This document shows positions 6,609-8,256 of a DNA stretch of 8,256 nucleotides, one piece after another. Numbering within the stretch: position 1 is the stretch's first letter; each line of letters starts with the position of its first letter. The notes under the pieces are model-generated. The model did no database searches, was not told the DNA's origin, and was given only the letters and a program-made list of their open reading frames with translations. Origin of the DNA: Anaerolineales bacterium (GTDB lineage: Bacteria > Chloroflexota > Anaerolineae > Anaerolineales > Villigracilaceae). A program made the translations under genes and the position numbers. The stretch spans positions 1-8,256 of the forward strand of contig JAICQC010000202.1 in assembly GCA_025938055.1 (NCBI GenBank), read 5' to 3'.

Positions 6609-7078
6609 TGCGGCGGGTCCTGATACCAGTTGTAATCCCAGAAATAATAGGTTGGCATGGATGATAACTTCCACGCGCCGCCCTGTTTGACGAGTAGGGC
6701 ACGCTGCACATCGCGGTAGCCGGTCGAGAACGGGTCACTGGGATTGTAGATGAGCGCGACTTCCACCGAGGCAGTCTCACTGCTGATCTCGGATTGACCG
6801 ATATCCACCGCAGAGTTATCCGGGTTCACAATCCCCGTGAGGAAGGCATCCCTGAAGTCCTCATAGGCTGGCTTGTGATCGAGATCCGCAAGGTACCCGT
6901 AGGCTTTCTCGTAGTCGTCGTTGAGCACAGCCAGCACGTAGTTGTGGACCACCCCTTCAGGCATATCCTCTGAAACATAAGATTGCGTATCCATGCGAAT
7001 GAAAAACACAGCCAGTGCAACCACCACCAATACTGCGATGCCGACCAAAATACCTGTGAGGAACCGGTCCTGTTTCAT
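6605..7078 (-). CDS. Membrane-anchored protein with NTF2-like/DUF4878-like domain
   Basis: A 157-residue protein. MKQDR is followed by one strong hydrophobic helix (about 6-27), then a domain of about 125 residues that should lie outside the membrane. VVHNYVLAVLNDDYEKAYGYLA (43-64 region) followed by YEDFRDAF (72-79), and later strands VEVALIYN (105-112) and RALLVKQGGAWKL (126-138), have the order of NTF2-like folds of the DUF4878 type. The C-terminus is rich in aromatic residues (YYFWDYNWY, 144-152). ATG 7078 is chosen over an in-frame ATG at 7126 because GGAGG (7087-7083) lies just before it and the earlier start gives no sensible N-terminus. The stop overlaps the next gene's start by ATGA, so the two products are probably made together and may form a complex. 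The fold call is by pattern only, and the function is unknown. Confidence 0.75.
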   Translation of the reverse strand: MKQDRFLTGILVGIAVLVVVALAVFFIRMDTQSYVSEDMPEGVVHNYVLAVLNDDYEKAYGYLADLDHKPAYEDFRDAFLTGIVNPDNSAVDIGQSEISSETASVEVALIYNPSDPFSTGYRDVQRALLVKQGGAWKLSSMPTYYFWDYNWYQDPPQ

Positions 7079-7082
7079 AATG

Positions 7083-7087
7083 CCTCC
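7083..7087 (-). promoter_or_regulatory. Ribosome binding site deciding the start at 7078
   Basis: GGAGG on the minus strand, four bases before the ATG at 7078-7076. The spacing is a little short but the match is strong. This supports the 157-residue product over the longer reading. Confidence 0.6.
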
Positions 7088-7104
7088 ATGACTTATGCAT
7101 TTTG

Positions 7105-7133
7105 ATTGTATAGTCATTGAGGACAAAAGGCAA
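7105..7133 (-). promoter_or_regulatory. Candidate promoter of the NTF2-like / DUF5671-like operon
   Basis: On the minus strand, TTGCCT (7133-7128, 4 of 6), a 17-base spacer and TACAAT (7110-7105, 5 of 6). Transcription would start near 7098, about 20 bases before the ATG and upstream of the GGAGG. It would serve the two coupled membrane genes and, by read-through, dnaN. Confidence 0.45.
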
Positions 7134-7205
7134 GGAGATCAAATCCAGCCTGCGTTTCGTCATCACTTGAGACAAAAACGCCGTCTTCTCAGCGAATGTT
7201 CCTGT

Positions 7206-7223
7206 TATACCGGTTACGGTATA
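7206..7223. promoter_or_regulatory. Inverted repeat overlapping the oligoendopeptidase promoter
   Basis: TATACCG (7206-7212) and CGGTATA (7217-7223) are perfect reverse complements around GTTA. The right arm overlaps the -10 candidate at 7220-7225. An operator for a dimeric regulator is the simplest reading; no regulator gene is in the window. There is no T-tract after it, so it is not a terminator. Confidence 0.45.
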
Positions 7224-7225
7224 CT
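7220..7225 (+). promoter_or_regulatory. Candidate -10 element of the oligoendopeptidase gene
   Basis: TATACT matches TATAAT at 5 of 6 positions and lies 28 bases before the ATG at 7254, giving a leader of about 22 bases that contains the AGGAG site (7243-7247). The -35 position (7197-7202, TGTTCC) is poor, which suggests a weak or activator-dependent promoter. Confidence 0.4.
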
Positions 7226-7253
7226 TAACTCACATTACCTCCAGGAGAAACCC

Positions 7254-8256
7254 ATGACCGTCTCTGCCCCGCGTTGGGATCTTTCCAACGTTTATCCATC
7301 GCTTGAATCCAGTGAATTCAAAGCCGCGGTTGACGACTACAAAAAACAGGTCGCTGCGCTGGAACGATTCTTCAAAAACAAACTTAGCAAGGCAAATACA
7401 AAGACAAAAGCCAAGGATCTGGCTTCGCTTGTGGGGAAAGCCATCGACCAGATCAATTCGATCCAGACGCTTTCTGCCACCATCGTGCCGTTCATCTACT
7501 CATATGTAACTACCGATTCGCGCAACACGCTGGCAACGAAGACTCTCTCCGAATTCGAGCAAGCCAGCTTGCCGATGAACCAGCTAATGACCCAGTTCAG
7601 TGCCTGGCTTGGCAAGCTTGCGCCGAAGCTGGACCAGGTGATCAGGAACAGCAAATCCGCCGCGGCACATGCATTCATGCTGCGCGAGGCTGCCGAGCAA
7701 AGCAAATACTTGATGAGCGAAGCCGAGGAAGCGCTCGCCGCAGAATTATCGCTGAGCGGAGGCAACGCCTTCGGCAAATTGCAGGGAACGGTGACCTCCC
7801 AGCTTTCGGTGGACTTCGAACTGGACGGCAAGATCCAGAAACTGCCTATGCCCGCTCTGATCAACCTGCGCTCACATCCGGATGAAGACACGCGCCGGCG
7901 CGCCTATGAGGCGGAGAACCAAGCCTGGGAAACGGTCAAGGAAACGCTGGCAGCCTGCCTGAACGGCGTCAAGGGCGAAGCAAACACGCTGAACAAAAAG
8001 CGCGGGCGCAGGGACGCGATCCACTCCTCGCTCGACGCGGCGCGCATGGACCGCAAGACACTCGATGCGATGCTCGCCGCCATGAAAGATTCGTTCCCAA
8101 TGTTCCGCAAGTATTGGAAGGCAAAGGCAAAGAAAATCGGCAAGGAAAAGCTTGCCTGGTGGGATATCTTCGCTCCCATGGGGAAGACCGACAGGGTCTA
8201 TTCCTTCGACGAGGCGCGGGACTTCATCCTCGAGAATTTCGGGCAATTTTCGCCGG
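7254..8256 (+). CDS. M3-family oligoendopeptidase (PepF-like), 5' part
   Basis: 334 codons are visible and the frame is still open at the right edge. ATG 7254 has AGGAG (7243-7247) six bases upstream. The start APRWDLSNVYPSL (5-17) is the usual opening of M3B oligoendopeptidases. Residues about 110-195 correspond to the PepF N-terminal lobe, and the M3 core begins near 200 with LRSHPDEDTRRRAYEAENQ (205-223), then KKRGRRDAIHSSLD (248-261), WWDIFAPMG (302-310) and YSFDEARDFI (316-325). Family members of about 600 residues carry HExxH and a downstream Glu that bind the catalytic zinc in the second half, which is outside the window, so activity cannot be judged. No signal peptide is present, so it should act in the cytoplasm on short peptides. 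It is divergent from the minus-strand membrane operon, separated by 175 bases. Its promoter overlaps an inverted repeat. Confidence 0.9.
   Translation, partial: MTVSAPRWDLSNVYPSLESSEFKAAVDDYKKQVAALERFFKNKLSKANTKTKAKDLASLVGKAIDQINSIQTLSATIVPFIYSYVTTDSRNTLATKTLSEFEQASLPMNQLMTQFSAWLGKLAPKLDQVIRNSKSAAAHAFMLREAAEQSKYLMSEAEEALAAELSLSGGNAFGKLQGTVTSQLSVDFELDGKIQKLPMPALINLRSHPDEDTRRRAYEAENQAWETVKETLAACLNGVKGEANTLNKKRGRRDAIHSSLDAARMDRKTLDAMLAAMKDSFPMFRKYWKAKAKKIGKEKLAWWDIFAPMGKTDRVYSFDEARDFILENFGQFSP

Noticed and set aside
6609..6674. Earlier in-frame ATG (6674) of the DUF5671-like protein
   Set aside because: It would overlap the upstream gene by 70 bases; the ATGA junction and the MKSIRRLYFYL membrane start support 6608.
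7079..7126. Earlier in-frame ATG (7126) of the NTF2-like protein
   Set aside because: GGAGG at 7087-7083 points to 7078; the extra 16 residues look like translated leader and include the -10 candidate region's downstream part.
7496..8246. Minus-strand open frames opposite the M3 peptidase
   Set aside because: The plus-strand frame gives a clear M3 protein with a good ribosome binding site; the antisense frames match nothing I recognise.
1..8256. Mobile element, CRISPR, tRNA, rRNA or toxin-antitoxin genes
   Set aside because: I saw no transposase or integrase motifs, regular direct-repeat arrays, tRNA arms or paired small genes anywhere in the window.

Overview
The window looks like a chromosomal segment of a free-living bacterium, most plausibly a Chloroflexota (Anaerolineae-like) genome. 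The reasons are the DUF5671-type membrane protein, the YhfC-like protease, the GAF-histidine kinase style and the moderate GC content. This assignment is family recognition by eye, not a database result. There are seven protein genes, two of them cut by the window edges. I see no rRNA, tRNA, CRISPR array, insertion sequence or prophage gene.

Left part (1-3350, + strand): the 3' end of a YhfC-like intramembrane metalloprotease gene, closed by an intrinsic terminator (545-577). Then comes a GT-C fold membrane glycosyltransferase (630-2072), preceded by a perfect 22-bp palindrome whose core is GAAC-N4-GTTC. After it, 36 bases on, is a soluble GAF-domain histidine kinase (2109-3350) with no response regulator beside it.

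Middle part (3351-7078, - strand): a hairpin at 3433-3464 can end transcription from both sides and separates the kinase from the convergent dnaN (sliding clamp). Reading in transcription order from about 7100 down to 3514, the minus-strand cluster is: a small membrane-anchored protein with an NTF2-like domain; a 629-residue membrane protein that I parse as six tandem two-helix DUF5671-like units plus a cytoplasmic alpha/beta domain and a last helix; and dnaN. The first two genes overlap by ATGA, so they are probably translationally coupled. dnaN follows 71 bases later and has its own candidate promoter inside the end of the preceding gene.

Right part (7079-8256): a 175-base divergent intergenic region with a candidate promoter for the minus-strand cluster. 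An inverted repeat there overlaps the -10 of a plus-strand gene for an M3-family oligoendopeptidase (PepF-like). That gene runs off the right edge before its zinc-binding HExxH motif.

The most unusual items are the six-fold repeated DUF5671-like protein coupled to an exported partner upstream of the replication clamp gene, and the LexA-box-like palindrome in front of a glycosyltransferase. The rest is mostly ordinary housekeeping or cell-envelope content. I do not see a clearly new multi-gene defence or mobile system here.
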